The notes under the pieces are model-generated. The model had not been told where the DNA came from, ran no database searches, and saw only the letters and a program-made list of their open reading frames with translations. Made by a program: the position numbers and the translations under genes. Below are positions 1-8,680 of a stretch of DNA of 64,000 bases, one piece after another. The first letter of the stretch is position 1. Each line of letters starts with the position of its first letter. This DNA is from Streptomyces sp. NBC_01142 (GTDB taxonomy: Bacteria; Actinomycetota; Actinomycetes; Streptomycetales; Streptomycetaceae): NCBI RefSeq assembly GCF_026341125.1, contig NZ_JAPEOR010000001.1, positions 1,922,001 through 1,986,000 on the forward strand, in the 5' to 3' direction.

Positions 1-879
1 CGCGTCGTGCTTGGCGACCCAGGCGCGGAAGTCCCCCCAGCGGCTCTCGAAGGCGAGCGACTGGTCGAGGTTGTTGCGGTACCAGACCTGGTGCTCCGCC
101 GGGTTGACCGCCGAGTCGAAGACCATCCGGCGCACATGAGAGGGGAAGAGGGTCGCGTACAGCGCGCCGAAGTAGGTGCCGTACGAGGCGCCCATGAAGG
201 TCAGTTGCTGCTCGCCGAGCGCCGCACGCAGCACCTCCAGGTCCCGGGCGTTGTTGAGGGACGTGTAGTGGCGCAGCGCTGGTCCCGCGTTGCGCGCGCA
301 GCCCTGGGCGTATGCCTGCGCCCGGGCGATCCGCTCCCTCTTGTACGAGGGGGAGGGGTGACTGGGGGCGAGGGTGGGCGCCTTGGTGAAGTCGTCCGGG
401 TCCTGGCAGGAGAGCGGGGCGGAGCGGCCGACGCCGCGCGGGGAGTAGCCCACGATGTCGTACGCCCGGGCGATCCGCTTCCACTTGGCGCGCGTGGCGA
501 TCAGCGGGAAGTCCATGCTGGAGGCGCCGGGCCCCCCGGGGTTGTAGACCAGCGCGCCCTGGCGCTCGGCCGGCTTGCCGCTCGCACGTACGCGGCTGAC
601 GGTCAGGGTGATCCGGCGGCCCGAGGGGGCGGCGTAGTCGAGCGGGACCTCGACCGTGCCGCACTGGACGGGGGCGGGCAGCATCTCGGCCTTGGGGCAG
701 CGGCCGAAGGTGATGCCCGCGGCGGCGGCGCGCCCGGCGGCGAGGGCCGTGCCGTGGAACTCGGCGCTCGCGGTGGCCGTAGTGGTGGCGGTCGCGCCGT
801 CGGCCGGGGCGACCGCAAATGTGGTCAGGACCAAGGAACTGAGGCTGGCCACCGCCCCGTACTTCGCAACTGCTCTCAT
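1..879 (-). CDS. Secreted S33-type tripeptidyl aminopeptidase-like alpha/beta hydrolase (partial)
   Basis: Only the N-terminal 293 codons are in the window; the 3' end lies beyond position 1. The ATG at 879 is followed by a signal-like segment (about residues 1-40, Ala/Thr/Val-rich). The oxyanion-hole motif NPGGPGAS is at residues 113-120 and the nucleophile elbow GASYG at 230-234, so Ser232 is the predicted nucleophile. The matching Asp and His fall outside the window. This arrangement is that of the Streptomyces SlpD/SlpE and tripeptidyl aminopeptidase family, exported serine hydrolases that remove short peptides from protein N-termini (family knowledge). It is transcribed alone, away from the TIGR04222 gene that ends at 983. 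The exact substrate cannot be read from the sequence. Confidence 0.85.
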   Translation of the reverse strand, partial: MRAVAKYGAVASLSSLVLTTFAVAPADGATATTTATASAEFHGTALAAGRAAAAGITFGRCPKAEMLPAPVQCGTVEVPLDYAAPSGRRITLTVSRVRASGKPAERQGALVYNPGGPGASSMDFPLIATRAKWKRIARAYDIVGYSPRGVGRSAPLSCQDPDDFTKAPTLAPSHPSPSYKRERIARAQAYAQGCARNAGPALRHYTSLNNARDLEVLRAALGEQQLTFMGASYGTYFGALYATLFPSHVRRMVFDSAVNPAEHQVWYRNNLDQSLAFESRWGDFRAWVAKHDA

Positions 880-982
880 CGCGTTCCCTTCGTGCGGACG
901 GCGGCGGCCGTGCGGCCACAACACGAAAGGGATCCTTGGCGGGGCACCTGATGATGTAAAGCACCACTGTGCGGTGTCGGGG

Positions 983-1759
983 TCAATGACTCCGATGCGC
1001 CATTCGGCCGCCGGTGAGTGCCGCGCGCAGGGCCGGATCGTCGAGCGCGCCGACTCCCTGGACGGCCACCGCGGTCAGCAGCGCGCGCTCGTCACCGTCG
1101 CTCCTCGGGGAGAGCGAGCCGAGCAGCCGCTGACCGTCGGGCGAGGCCCAGCGGGTGTACGGATACACCTCGATCCGCGCGATGGCCAGACAGCCCAGGG
1201 TGAGCAGCAGCGGAAGCGCGAACCAGGCGATCACCAGGACCGTGGAGCCCTGCTCCTGAGGGAGCATCAGCAACGTGGCCGCCGCCAGCGCCAGGGTCAG
1301 CGCGGCCGCGCCCTGCACGGCACGCACGGCGGAGGCGACATGTGACCTGGCGGCGTCGGGGACGGCGAGTCCGGCGCCGACAAGACGGTCGGCCAGGGCG
1401 CGTACGGCATCGGCGGCGGACGCGGCGGCCCGCACCGCCGCTGTACGGGCCTGACCCGCGGGCCCTATCGCGCCGAGGACCGAGCGCTCGAGATCGTCCT
1501 CGCCCTCCGGGTCGACGACCGTGGTCCAGCCGGTGTGCGCGAGCAGCAGTGTGCGGCGGCGGTGCATCGAGACGAGCGTGAGCTCGGCGACCCGCTGCGG
1601 GCCGCCGGCCAGGAAAGCGGCCTCGTACAGGCTCAACTGCCGCTCCAGCCCCGGGCCTTCGGGTGCGGGACGAGCGGCTTCGACGGCGGCGAGGCAGAGC
1701 CGGGCGCAGGTGATCCCCGCCACGGCCCAGGCGACCAGAAGGAATAGGACCCAGAGCAT
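983..1759 (-). CDS. TIGR04222-type membrane protein, without Cys tail
   Basis: A 258-aa protein starting at the ATG at 1759, where a hydrophobic N-terminal segment begins at once (MLWVLFLLVAWAVAG, residues 1-15). Two further hydrophobic stretches lie near residues 148-165 and 172-193. The motif YEAAFLAGGPQRV, near residue 45, matches the paralogue at 1995-2972 (YEAAFLAGGPARV) and is the hallmark I associate with the TIGR04222 family of actinobacterial membrane proteins. Unlike the paralogue it has no Gly/Ser/Cys-rich C-terminus. It lies 235 bp downstream of the paralogue on the same strand and may share its transcript. Function unknown. An in-frame upstream extension to 2047 exists but lacks membrane-protein character and is not preferred. 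Confidence 0.8.
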   Translation of the reverse strand: MLWVLFLLVAWAVAGITCARLCLAAVEAARPAPEGPGLERQLSLYEAAFLAGGPQRVAELTLVSMHRRRTLLLAHTGWTTVVDPEGEDDLERSVLGAIGPAGQARTAAVRAAASAADAVRALADRLVGAGLAVPDAARSHVASAVRAVQGAAALTLALAAATLLMLPQEQGSTVLVIAWFALPLLLTLGCLAIARIEVYPYTRWASPDGQRLLGSLSPRSDGDERALLTAVAVQGVGALDDPALRAALTGGRMAHRSH

Positions 1760-1994
1760 GGCCGAGTTGTACGCGAGGTGTCCTCGAGTGCGCCACGGGT
1801 TGTTCACCATGTGGACCGGGGGGTTATTGGTTCGTGACACCGGGGCGTGGGCGTGAGACCGCAGGTGGCAGTGGGAAGTCAGGGTGTTGCGGGTGCTGTT
1901 GCGGACCCCGGCGATCAGGCAGAAGGCCCGGGGCTGTGGGGGAAGTGCGTGACGGGACGGGACGGTTGCGGCCCGGCCCGGCCCGGCGCGTACG

Positions 1995-2972
1995 TCAGGA
2001 ACTGCTGCTGCCACCGCTGGACGAACCTCCGCAGCTGGATCCGCCACCGGAGGAGCCGCCGCAACTCGAGCCCCCGCCCCCGCCCCCGCCGGAGGACCCG
2101 CCGCAGCTGGAGCTGCCGCAGCCGGATCCCGGGTTCGACCCCGCGCACCACACGGCCACGGAGCCGGCGTACGAAGCCGAGTAATCGCCGCTGCCGCTAC
2201 CGCTGCCGCCGCCGGCCCTGGGCATCCGGGCAGCCGCGGTCAACTGCGCCTGGAGCGCCGGATCCGGCAGTCCGGGCAGACCGTGCAGCGCGACCAGTTG
2301 GGCGGGCGCGTACGCCTGCGCGTACTGGGCCCGGTACGCGCGCAGCGCGTCAAGGCCGGCCGGGCTGATCCGGCGGCGGGCGCGTCCCGCCACGGTGAAG
2401 CCGGTCACGATGCCGCCGATCAGCGCGGGCAGCACCACCACGATGAAGGGGAGACCTCCTTCGTACGGTCCCTCATCCATGAAGGTGTTGACGGTGATGA
2501 AGAAGGCGACGGGGAGAGACAGCAGGCCAAGCATGCCCTGGGTGGTGGCCCACCCCGTCAGCGCCCGGTTCTGTCCGGGCGGCACCATCAGCCCGCGCGC
2601 CGCGAGGCCATGGCCGATCTCCTGCACGGCGGGTCCGCGCATCACCTCGAGCCGGAGCGTGTGCAGGGCGCCCGTGGGCGCGACGGCCAGCTGCTCGAAC
2701 ACCGCACGCTCCACGGGGTCATGGGCGACCGAGTGCCGTACGGACACGATTCCGGGGCCGCCGATGGCCAGCCGGCCGTCCGCGTGCAGGGCGGCGAGCG
2801 CGGCGTCCACGACCCTGGCCGGTCCGCCGGCGAGGAACGCGGCCTCGTAGACGTCGTGGATACGGCCGGGAGCCGAGCCCTGGTGGGCGCGCCCGGCGAT
2901 GGACAGCCGGATGATCAGCAGCACGGAGGAGGTGCCGACGGCGAGGTAGACGAGTACGGCAAGAACGGTCAT
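1995..2972 (-). CDS. TIGR04222-type membrane protein with Gly/Ser/Cys-rich C-terminal tail
   Basis: A 325-aa protein starting at the ATG at 2972, preceded by GGAGGTG that overlaps the stop of the upstream MNIO gene (gap 5 bp). Membrane segments are predicted at about residues 3-22, 147-164 and 174-194. YEAAFLAGGPARV sits at 42-54. From residue 253 to the end the protein is almost pure Gly/Ser, with five Cys at 276, 285, 290, 304 and 314, most in the context S-C-G-G-S. The tail is interrupted only by a short Tyr/Ala/Val/Trp segment at 263-276. A cysteine-rich low-complexity tail directly downstream of a DUF692 (MNIO) enzyme suggests that the tail is the enzyme's substrate; this is inference. 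The function of the membrane domain is unknown. Confidence 0.82.
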   Translation of the reverse strand: MTVLAVLVYLAVGTSSVLLIIRLSIAGRAHQGSAPGRIHDVYEAAFLAGGPARVVDAALAALHADGRLAIGGPGIVSVRHSVAHDPVERAVFEQLAVAPTGALHTLRLEVMRGPAVQEIGHGLAARGLMVPPGQNRALTGWATTQGMLGLLSLPVAFFITVNTFMDEGPYEGGLPFIVVVLPALIGGIVTGFTVAGRARRRISPAGLDALRAYRAQYAQAYAPAQLVALHGLPGLPDPALQAQLTAAARMPRAGGGSGSGSGDYSASYAGSVAVWCAGSNPGSGCGSSSCGGSSGGGGGGGSSCGGSSGGGSSCGGSSSGGSSSS

Positions 2973-2977
2973 TCTGC

Positions 2978-4642
2978 TCACCTCCGGACGAGAGCGGCGC
3001 GGGCCGCGCGTACGAAACGAGTGGCCCTGCCGGGCGGATGCGGAGTGGCGCGCTCCTCCCACCAACGGGTGAGCCGGCGGCGGGCGCTGTCTTCCTCGGG
3101 GCGGCCGGCGATCAGCAGATGCTCGGCGAAGTCGAGGGCGTCACGGCGGTAGCCGGCCTGCATGGGGCGGGACTTGGCGTACGCGAGGAACGCGGAGCGG
3201 TAACCGGCGCCGAGGATCTCGGGCAGCTCCGGCGCGACCTTGCCGACGACATCGGCGCGCTTGGCCGCGAGAGCGTGACTCTGCACCCGCAGCCGTCGTG
3301 AGTCGAAGCCCTCCGGGACGGGGGTCCCGGCAACGAGTGCGGAAAGCAGGGCGGCCTGCGCAAGGCCGACCCGCTCTCGCATGGCGAGGGTGTCGGTGGG
3401 GCTCCCCTGCCCCGCTCCTTCCCGGAGCTGGGCACAGGCCTTCGGACCCCCGTCGGCGGCGGGGGCTTCACCGCGCGACGACGCGGTTGTGGGGGTGGGG
3501 GGCAGGGCCACGAGGCCGTCCCCGGCACGGGCTTGGCCGTGCTCGCGAACAGCCTGACCTGCTGCGGCCGGGCTCGACGGGGCGCCGACGGCGACCGACA
3601 CCGGGACGCGCCCGGCGGCGCCCGGCGCCCCGGTCGCCGGGCTCGTGCCGCGCGGGCGCACGTCTGTGCCGCGGGATGCGGCGGATGCTGCGCGGGTGGG
3701 TGCGGCCGACAGCTTGGGGGTCGGTGCCGCGTCTGTGACGTTGGGTGCGGCGGGCGTCGTTCGCGTGCGTGCCGTGCCCGGACCCGCGGCGCCGTCGCGC
3801 GCGGATGACCGGCCCTGCCCGGCCGCGGCCGCCAGCGTCGCGCGGATCGTCGTCAGTTCCGCCTCGAGCTCCGCCGGCGGCGGGAAGTCGTCGTCCCTTT
3901 CCAGCAGGACGCCCGGCGGGGACACCCGGGAGCGGAGTTCCGTCAGAACGTCCAGGACCGGCCGGGTGACCGGGTGGGCGTGGGTGTCGTGCCAGACGCC
4001 GTCGCGTTCGACGCCGCCCGCGACATGGACGTACGCGATCGCCTCGACCGGGAGTTCGTCGAGCGCCTTGGCCGGGTCCTCGCCGCGGTTGACGTGGTTC
4101 GTGTGGAGGTTGGCCACGTCGATCAGCAGGCGTACGCCCGTCCGCTCGACCAGCTCCGCGAGGAACTGGCCTTCCGTGAGCTCCTCGTCCGGCCAGGAGA
4201 TCAGCGCCGCGATGTTCTCCAGGGCGAGCGGCACCGGCAGCAGGTCCTGGGCGATGCGGACGTTCTCGCAGAGCACCTTCAGCGCGTCCCAGGTGCGGGG
4301 CACGGGCAGCAGATGGCCCGCCTCCAACTGAGGGGACGCCGTGAGGATGCCACCGGCCCGTACGAACGCGATGTGCTCGGTCACCAGCGGCGCGTCCAGC
4401 GCCGTCGCCCGCTCCGCCAGGTCCGCGAGGCGCGCCTCGGACGGGCGGTCCGCGCCACCCAGGCCCAGCGAGACGCCGTGCGGGATGATCCGGGTTCCGC
4501 GCGAGCGCAGGCGGGTCAGCGCGGCGGGCAGATGGCCCGGGCAGATGTTCTCCGCGACGACCTCGACCCAGTCGACGCCCGGCAGCCGTTCCACCGCGTC
4601 CGCGATCTCCGGCCGCCAGCCGATTCCGATACCGAGTTCCAT
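2978..4642 (-). CDS. DUF692/MNIO-family multinuclear iron enzyme fused to a BufC-like C-terminal domain
   Basis: A 554-aa protein starting at the ATG at 4642, with GAGGAGGG about 6 nt upstream. Residues 1-270 are a DUF692 TIM-barrel of the MbnB/TglH/BufB class (multinuclear non-haem iron oxidases that modify Cys residues of peptides). Candidate metal-ligand motifs are HGVSLGLGG (H55), TEHIAF (H90), LENIA (E142), DVANLHTNH (D175, H180, H183), YVHVAGG (H206), DTHAHPV (D219, H221, H223) and LLERD (E249). Residues about 275-415 are a Pro/Ala/Thr-rich linker. Residues about 420-540 ([19 protein letters not shown] onward) resemble the partner domain DUF2063/BufC; I also recall a Streptomyces family named after SCO6045. 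The gene is followed 5 bp later by the Cys-tailed membrane protein. Enzyme class is well supported; substrate is inference. Confidence 0.88.
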   Translation of the reverse strand: MELGIGIGWRPEIADAVERLPGVDWVEVVAENICPGHLPAALTRLRSRGTRIIPHGVSLGLGGADRPSEARLADLAERATALDAPLVTEHIAFVRAGGILTASPQLEAGHLLPVPRTWDALKVLCENVRIAQDLLPVPLALENIAALISWPDEELTEGQFLAELVERTGVRLLIDVANLHTNHVNRGEDPAKALDELPVEAIAYVHVAGGVERDGVWHDTHAHPVTRPVLDVLTELRSRVSPPGVLLERDDDFPPPAELEAELTTIRATLAAAAGQGRSSARDGAAGPGTARTRTTPAAPNVTDAAPTPKLSAAPTRAASAASRGTDVRPRGTSPATGAPGAAGRVPVSVAVGAPSSPAAAGQAVREHGQARAGDGLVALPPTPTTASSRGEAPAADGGPKACAQLREGAGQGSPTDTLAMRERVGLAQAALLSALVAGTPVPEGFDSRRLRVQSHALAAKRADVVGKVAPELPEILGAGYRSAFLAYAKSRPMQAGYRRDALDFAEHLLIAGRPEEDSARRRLTRWWEERATPHPPGRATRFVRAARAALVRR

Positions 4643-4761
4643 GGCCCCCTCCTCTGCGCCGACGTATGACGGTGCGTGCAGAGCTCATGGCCCCGCCGGA
4701 CGGCGGTGAACCCAGAGGAGGGGACGTTCAGAGGTTGATTTGAGGTTCCCGGGACCCTCGG

Positions 4762-5526
4762 TTACGGACGGTTGGTATTGATTGCTGTCGGTGCCCCCGG
4801 CTGCGGGGTCGGCCGCGAGGTGAACTTCGCGTCACCCGTCGGCGTCGCCGGCGGAGGTGACGGCGGCAGGTTGCCGTCCGGGGGCGGCGGTCCCGACGGG
4901 CTGGCCGTCGCTCCGCCCGCCGCCTCGTTGGCGATGCTGTCGAAGTCCACCATTCCAGTGGCTTCCAGCATGGTGATGTGGTCCAGGACCGTCTGGTTGG
5001 CGTCGGTCGCCAGCTGCCGTATCAGCATGTTGCGGGTGGTGTGCCGGACCTCGGCGACCAGCGCGAAGACCTTGCCGTGGGCGTTGCGGAGCAGGTTCGC
5101 GAACTTCCGGTCGTACTCCTGTCCGCTCGCCGCGGACAGCTCCTGCAGCCAGCCCTGCTGAAGCTCGGTCGGCTGGTTCGGCAGCTCCACGCCGAGCTTG
5201 GCCGCCACATCGCGCGCCCGCTTGTCGAGGTCCGTGTGGCCGACGACGAGATGGTCGCCGGCGTCCTTGATGGCCTGACTCGGCGCACGCTCGATGGCCT
5301 GCTGTCCGGCGGGCAGCTCCCAGAGCCCAGCCAGCCGGACCTTCACCAGGAAATCGCGGTCAGTGGCCGAAAGTGGCCCCCACTGCGTCGCGACGCTCGA
5401 GGCGTTGAGGTTGTCCTGACCTGTTCCGGAACGATCCGCGTATGACCACACAGGGAACGCGAGAGCACCGACCGTGACGACCAGAGCCGCGATGATGAGT
5501 GCTGATCCGTTGATGCGCCGCAACAA
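4762..5526 (-). CDS. DUF4142 domain protein, secreted or membrane-anchored
   Basis: A 254-aa protein with an N-terminal signal/anchor (residues about 8-30, ALIIAALVVTVGALAFPVWSY). A helical DUF4142 domain follows, about 55-200, containing the typical DRDFLVKVRLAGLWELPAGQ start and a regular helix-turn pattern. The C-terminal 55 residues are a Pro/Gly/Thr-rich tail. DUF4142 is a ferritin-like helical fold found in exported bacterial proteins of unknown role. No partner gene is evident: it is separated by about 120 bp from the MNIO gene downstream on the same strand and by about 105 bp from the PTH2-like gene upstream. ATG at 5526. Confidence 0.85.
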   Translation of the reverse strand: MLRRINGSALIIAALVVTVGALAFPVWSYADRSGTGQDNLNASSVATQWGPLSATDRDFLVKVRLAGLWELPAGQQAIERAPSQAIKDAGDHLVVGHTDLDKRARDVAAKLGVELPNQPTELQQGWLQELSAASGQEYDRKFANLLRNAHGKVFALVAEVRHTTRNMLIRQLATDANQTVLDHITMLEATGMVDFDSIANEAAGGATASPSGPPPPDGNLPPSPPPATPTGDAKFTSRPTPQPGAPTAINTNRP

Positions 5527-5632
5527 TGTGCCTCCAGAGCCGATGCGTTACACGGCAAACCAACCGCCGGGCTGAGCCAGCGCTCAACCTACTTGGCGGT
5601 ATGGAGAAATACGTAATGAGGGCCCCCGGCGT

Positions 5633-6397
5633 TCAGCCGCGCAGCGACGGATGGTCCGCGACCACCGTGCAGGAGCCCGGAGCGATCTCCGTGAACCCCG
5701 CGTCGCGCACCACGGGCAGGCCGCTGACCGCGAGTTTCGGCCAGTCCGCGGCTGCCGCCGTGCGGACGGAGAGCGGGAAGCCGGCCTCGCGCCACGCCTT
5801 GCGGTCCGCCTCCGTCAGCTCCCACCAGGCCAGTTGCGCGCCGTGCCCGGCCTGCGCCATCGCCTTGCCGGCCGACATGTCCAGCTGAGGGCTCAGCCAG
5901 AGCACGGGCGCCGTGCGGGCGGGCGCGGCGGGCGGCTCGGGGTCCTCCAGGTCGGTGCCGGAGACCTGGAGCTTGGCCAGCTCCTTCGGCCAGCCGTCCA
6001 GCGGGACGGGCGGGAAGACCCGTACCTCCGCCGCCTCGCCCGTGACCGTGATGCCGGGCAGCGTCGAGGCCTTGCGCCACTCCGCGCCGCGCGCCCGCCG
6101 CACCACCTTGCGGATACGCGCGTCCTGCCAGTCCCGCATCGCCTGCGCCCACTCGCCGTCGTCCAGAGACCGCTCGTCGCCGAGCATGGTGAGCACGGCG
6201 CGGGCCGCCGTCTCCAGAGCGTCGGTACGGGCCGGGGGTTCGGCCTTCTCGATGTGTACCACCAGCGGCAGGACGAACTGCGGGGCCTGGTCGCGGGAGG
6301 TGCTCGCGTGCCGGAAGGGACTGTCGGGGCGGGATTCTTCGCTGCTCACCGGTCCAGTCTGCCAGCCCTGCTTTCCGGGGTTGTTGGCGGAATGCAT
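5633..6397 (-). CDS. PTH2-like peptidyl-tRNA hydrolase domain protein
   Basis: About 254 aa if started at the ATG at 6397, or 238 aa from a GTG at 6349. GGAGGA directly abuts the ATG, which is too close for an ideal ribosome site, so the start is uncertain. The C-terminal half contains LDMSAGKAMAQAGHGAQLAW, matching the K-x-x-x-G-K-x-x-A-Q-x-x-H-A core of archaeal/eukaryotic-type peptidyl-tRNA hydrolase (PTH2). This family recycles peptidyl-tRNA, but actinobacteria also carry the bacterial Pth, so this copy may have another hydrolase role. The N-terminal part (to about residue 130) is not one I recognise. It is divergent from the AIM24 gene at 6421, so about 25 bp separates the two starts. 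Confidence 0.7.
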   Translation of the reverse strand: MHSANNPGKQGWQTGPVSSEESRPDSPFRHASTSRDQAPQFVLPLVVHIEKAEPPARTDALETAARAVLTMLGDERSLDDGEWAQAMRDWQDARIRKVVRRARGAEWRKASTLPGITVTGEAAEVRVFPPVPLDGWPKELAKLQVSGTDLEDPEPPAAPARTAPVLWLSPQLDMSAGKAMAQAGHGAQLAWWELTEADRKAWREAGFPLSVRTAAAADWPKLAVSGLPVVRDAGFTEIAPGSCTVVADHPSLRG

Positions 6398-6420
6398 TCC
6401 TCCGGGCCACGATGCACCCC

Positions 6421-7098
6421 ATGAAGAGCGATCTTTTCTCAGCGGAGAACATGGCGCAGCAGGCCTCCGTGCCGGGGATGACCCTGCAGAACGCCAAGTC
6501 GATCAAGTACGCCGTCAACGGGGAGATGCACGCACGGCAGGGGGCGATGATCGCCTTCCGCGGAAATCTCCAGTTCGAGCGCAAGGGCCAGGGCATAGGC
6601 GGCATGCTCAAGCGCGCCGTCACGGGCGAGGGCCTGCCGGTGATGGCGGTGCGCGGCCAGGGTGAGGCCTGGTTCGCGCACGAGGCGGCCAACTGCTTCA
6701 TCGTCGACATCGAACAGGGCGACGCACTCACCATCAACGGCCGCAACGTTCTCTGTTTCGACGCCACGCTCTCGTACGAGATCAAGACGGTGAAGGGCGC
6801 CGGTATGACCGGCGGCGGCATCTTCAACAGTGTCTTCACCGGGTACGGCAAGCTCGGTGTCATCTGCGAGGGCACCCCCATAGTGATACCCGTGACGGCG
6901 CAGCAGCCGGTGTTCGCCGACACGGACGCGGTCGTCGGCTGGAGCGCGCAGCTGCACACCTCGCTGCACCGCTCGCAGTCGTTCGGTTCGATGATCCGCG
7001 GCGGCTCGGGCGAGGCCGTTCAGCTCAAGCTGGAGGGCGAGGGGTTCGTGATCGTACGGCCCAGCGAGCTCACCCCGCAGAAGGCGACGCAGAACTGA
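6421..7098 (+). CDS. AIM24 family protein
   Basis: A 225-aa all-beta protein of the AIM24 family (mitochondrial biogenesis AIM24-like, beta-helix fold), recognised from the MKSDLFSAENMAQ start, the repeated Gly/Asn turns, and the segments ANCFIVDIEQGDALTINGRN and GGIFNSVFTGYGKLGVICEGTPI. The family's bacterial role is unknown. Two ATGs are in frame (6412 and 6421); neither has a clear ribosome site, and 6421 gives the family-typical N-terminus. The stop codon TGA at 7096-7098 overlaps the proposed CTG start of the ABC ATPase, so the three genes 6421-8680 are probably translated as one unit. Confidence 0.85.
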   Translation: MKSDLFSAENMAQQASVPGMTLQNAKSIKYAVNGEMHARQGAMIAFRGNLQFERKGQGIGGMLKRAVTGEGLPVMAVRGQGEAWFAHEAANCFIVDIEQGDALTINGRNVLCFDATLSYEIKTVKGAGMTGGGIFNSVFTGYGKLGVICEGTPIVIPVTAQQPVFADTDAVVGWSAQLHTSLHRSQSFGSMIRGGSGEAVQLKLEGEGFVIVRPSELTPQKATQN

Positions 7099-8000
7099 AA
7101 CTCCAAGGAGTCGGCCGCCGTTACGGCCTCGGCGGACCGTGGGTGCTGCGCGGGGTCGATCTCGAACTGCGCGCAAGCGCCCTGGTTCGCGTCGAGGGGA
7201 CGAACGGCAGCGGTAAGTCGACACTGTTGCGGCTGCTCGCCGGGATCGACGCACCGACCGAGGGGCGGATCACCGGCCGGCCGCGTACGGCCTATGTCCC
7301 CGAGCGTTTCCCGGCCGCGCTGCCGTTCACGGCGACCGGCTATCTGACGCACCTGGGGCGGATCCAGGGGCTGAGCCGTCGGACGGCCCAGGCGCGGGCC
7401 ACCGAGTGGCTGGAGCGCTTCGGGGCCGCCGGCCACGCCCGTACGCCGCTGGCCGAACTGTCCAAGGGCACCAGCCAGAAGGTGGCGGTGGCGCAGGCGC
7501 TGCTCGCGGAGCCGGAGCTGCTGGTGCTCGACGAGGCGTGGACGGGCCTGGACACGGTGGCGCGCGAGGAGTTCGACCGGGCGGTCGCGGAACGGGTCAC
7601 GGCCGGGGCGACGGTCGTCTTCGTCGACCACGACCCCCGCCGACTGGCCGGGGCGGTGGATGCGGCCTACGCGGTGGACGGCGGCGCGCTGGTGCGCAGC
7701 GCGGGCGCGACCGGCGCGAGCCTTGCCACCGGCGCGAGCGGCGACGCGGCCGAACAGGGCCCGCGGGTAAGGATCGTGGCGGCCGGACCACCCGGCGCAC
7801 CGGTGCCCGCCGGGCTGCCGGGCGCTCCCGCGCACGAGGCAGGACCGGACGGCAGCACGCTGCTGACGGTGGCGGCGGTGTACTCCGACGCGCTGCTCAC
7901 CGCACTGCTCACGTCCCGACCGCCGTGGCACATCCGCCAGTTGAGAGAGACCGAAGCCGCCACAACGACGAGCACCACGACGAGGCACGCCACTCCATGA
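7095..8000 (+). CDS. ABC transporter ATP-binding protein
   Basis: The nucleotide-binding subunit. Walker A is GTNGSGKST, the signature region LSKGTSQKVAVAQALL, Walker B LLVLDEA and the H-loop VFVDHD. A GTG at 7143 would remove the first beta strand of the ABC fold. Reading upstream in frame gives KLQGVGRRYGLGGPWVLRGVDLEL, the expected start, and the only suitable codon is CTG at 7095, overlapping the AIM24 stop as CTGA with AGAAGG about 9 nt before it. After about residue 215 there is an Ala/Gly/Pro-rich extension of roughly 85 residues. The gene overlaps the permease by ATGA at 7997. Substrate unknown. Confidence 0.88.
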   Translation: MKLQGVGRRYGLGGPWVLRGVDLELRASALVRVEGTNGSGKSTLLRLLAGIDAPTEGRITGRPRTAYVPERFPAALPFTATGYLTHLGRIQGLSRRTAQARATEWLERFGAAGHARTPLAELSKGTSQKVAVAQALLAEPELLVLDEAWTGLDTVAREEFDRAVAERVTAGATVVFVDHDPRRLAGAVDAAYAVDGGALVRSAGATGASLATGASGDAAEQGPRVRIVAAGPPGAPVPAGLPGAPAHEAGPDGSTLLTVAAVYSDALLTALLTSRPPWHIRQLRETEAATTTSTTTRHATP

Positions 8001-8680
8001 CCGCACTCTTCGGCTACCAGACCGCCCTGCTGCTGCGCTCGCAGCGCTGGCTGCCGCCCGTCCTGCTGTACGGGATCTTCCTCGTCGTCGGCATCCAGTC
8101 CGGGCAGCCCGTGCTGGACTCGCTCGGCTACGCGGCCGCCGCGCTGCTGCCGGTCACGGCCTGGCTGGTACGGGTCTGCGCCAACCAGGAGCCCTTGGCC
8201 GCCCGCAGCATCACAGCCGCCGCGACCAGTCCGCCGCGTGTGCATCTGGCGTCCCTGCTCGCCGCCGTGGCGTGCGCCGGTGCGGTGGGCGCGGCGGGAA
8301 CGATGTTCGTCGCCCTGATCAGCCGGGCGAAGAGCGCGGACGGCCAGGTGGAGATCCCGCTGCTCCCGGCGATCGCCGCCGGGCTGATCGCCGCCGCGGT
8401 CTGTCTGCTGACCGGCGCGGCGGTCGGCGCGCTGTGCACCAGGCCGCTGCTGCACGGCCGGGGCTGGTCGATGTCGGTCACGGCACTCTGCGCGCTGCTG
8501 GCCCTGGTGACCAGCGGCTCGCCCGCAAAGTACGCCGTGACCGGGCTGGTCACCGGTTCGCGGACCGGGTCGGTGCAGCCGGCCGTGCTGCCGCTGGTCG
8601 CCGCCGTGCTGATCGCGGGCGCGGCGACGGCGGCGGTCTGCACCCTCAGCTCGTTCCGGACGGCGGACGGCGCGAGCTAG
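7997..8680 (+). CDS. ABC transporter permease
   Basis: A 227-aa integral membrane protein with six hydrophobic segments (about residues 18-34, 43-58, 76-95, 116-138, 152-166 and 193-212). The ATG at 7997 overlaps the ATPase stop in ATGA, so it is translationally coupled and the obvious membrane partner of that ATPase. The small two-gene layout with no binding protein indicates an exporter or a membrane-remodelling transporter, not an importer. Substrate cannot be inferred. A run of degenerate 20-bp repeats follows its stop codon. Confidence 0.82.
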   Translation: MTALFGYQTALLLRSQRWLPPVLLYGIFLVVGIQSGQPVLDSLGYAAAALLPVTAWLVRVCANQEPLAARSITAAATSPPRVHLASLLAAVACAGAVGAAGTMFVALISRAKSADGQVEIPLLPAIAAGLIAAAVCLLTGAAVGALCTRPLLHGRGWSMSVTALCALLALVTSGSPAKYAVTGLVTGSRTGSVQPAVLPLVAAVLIAGAATAAVCTLSSFRTADGAS

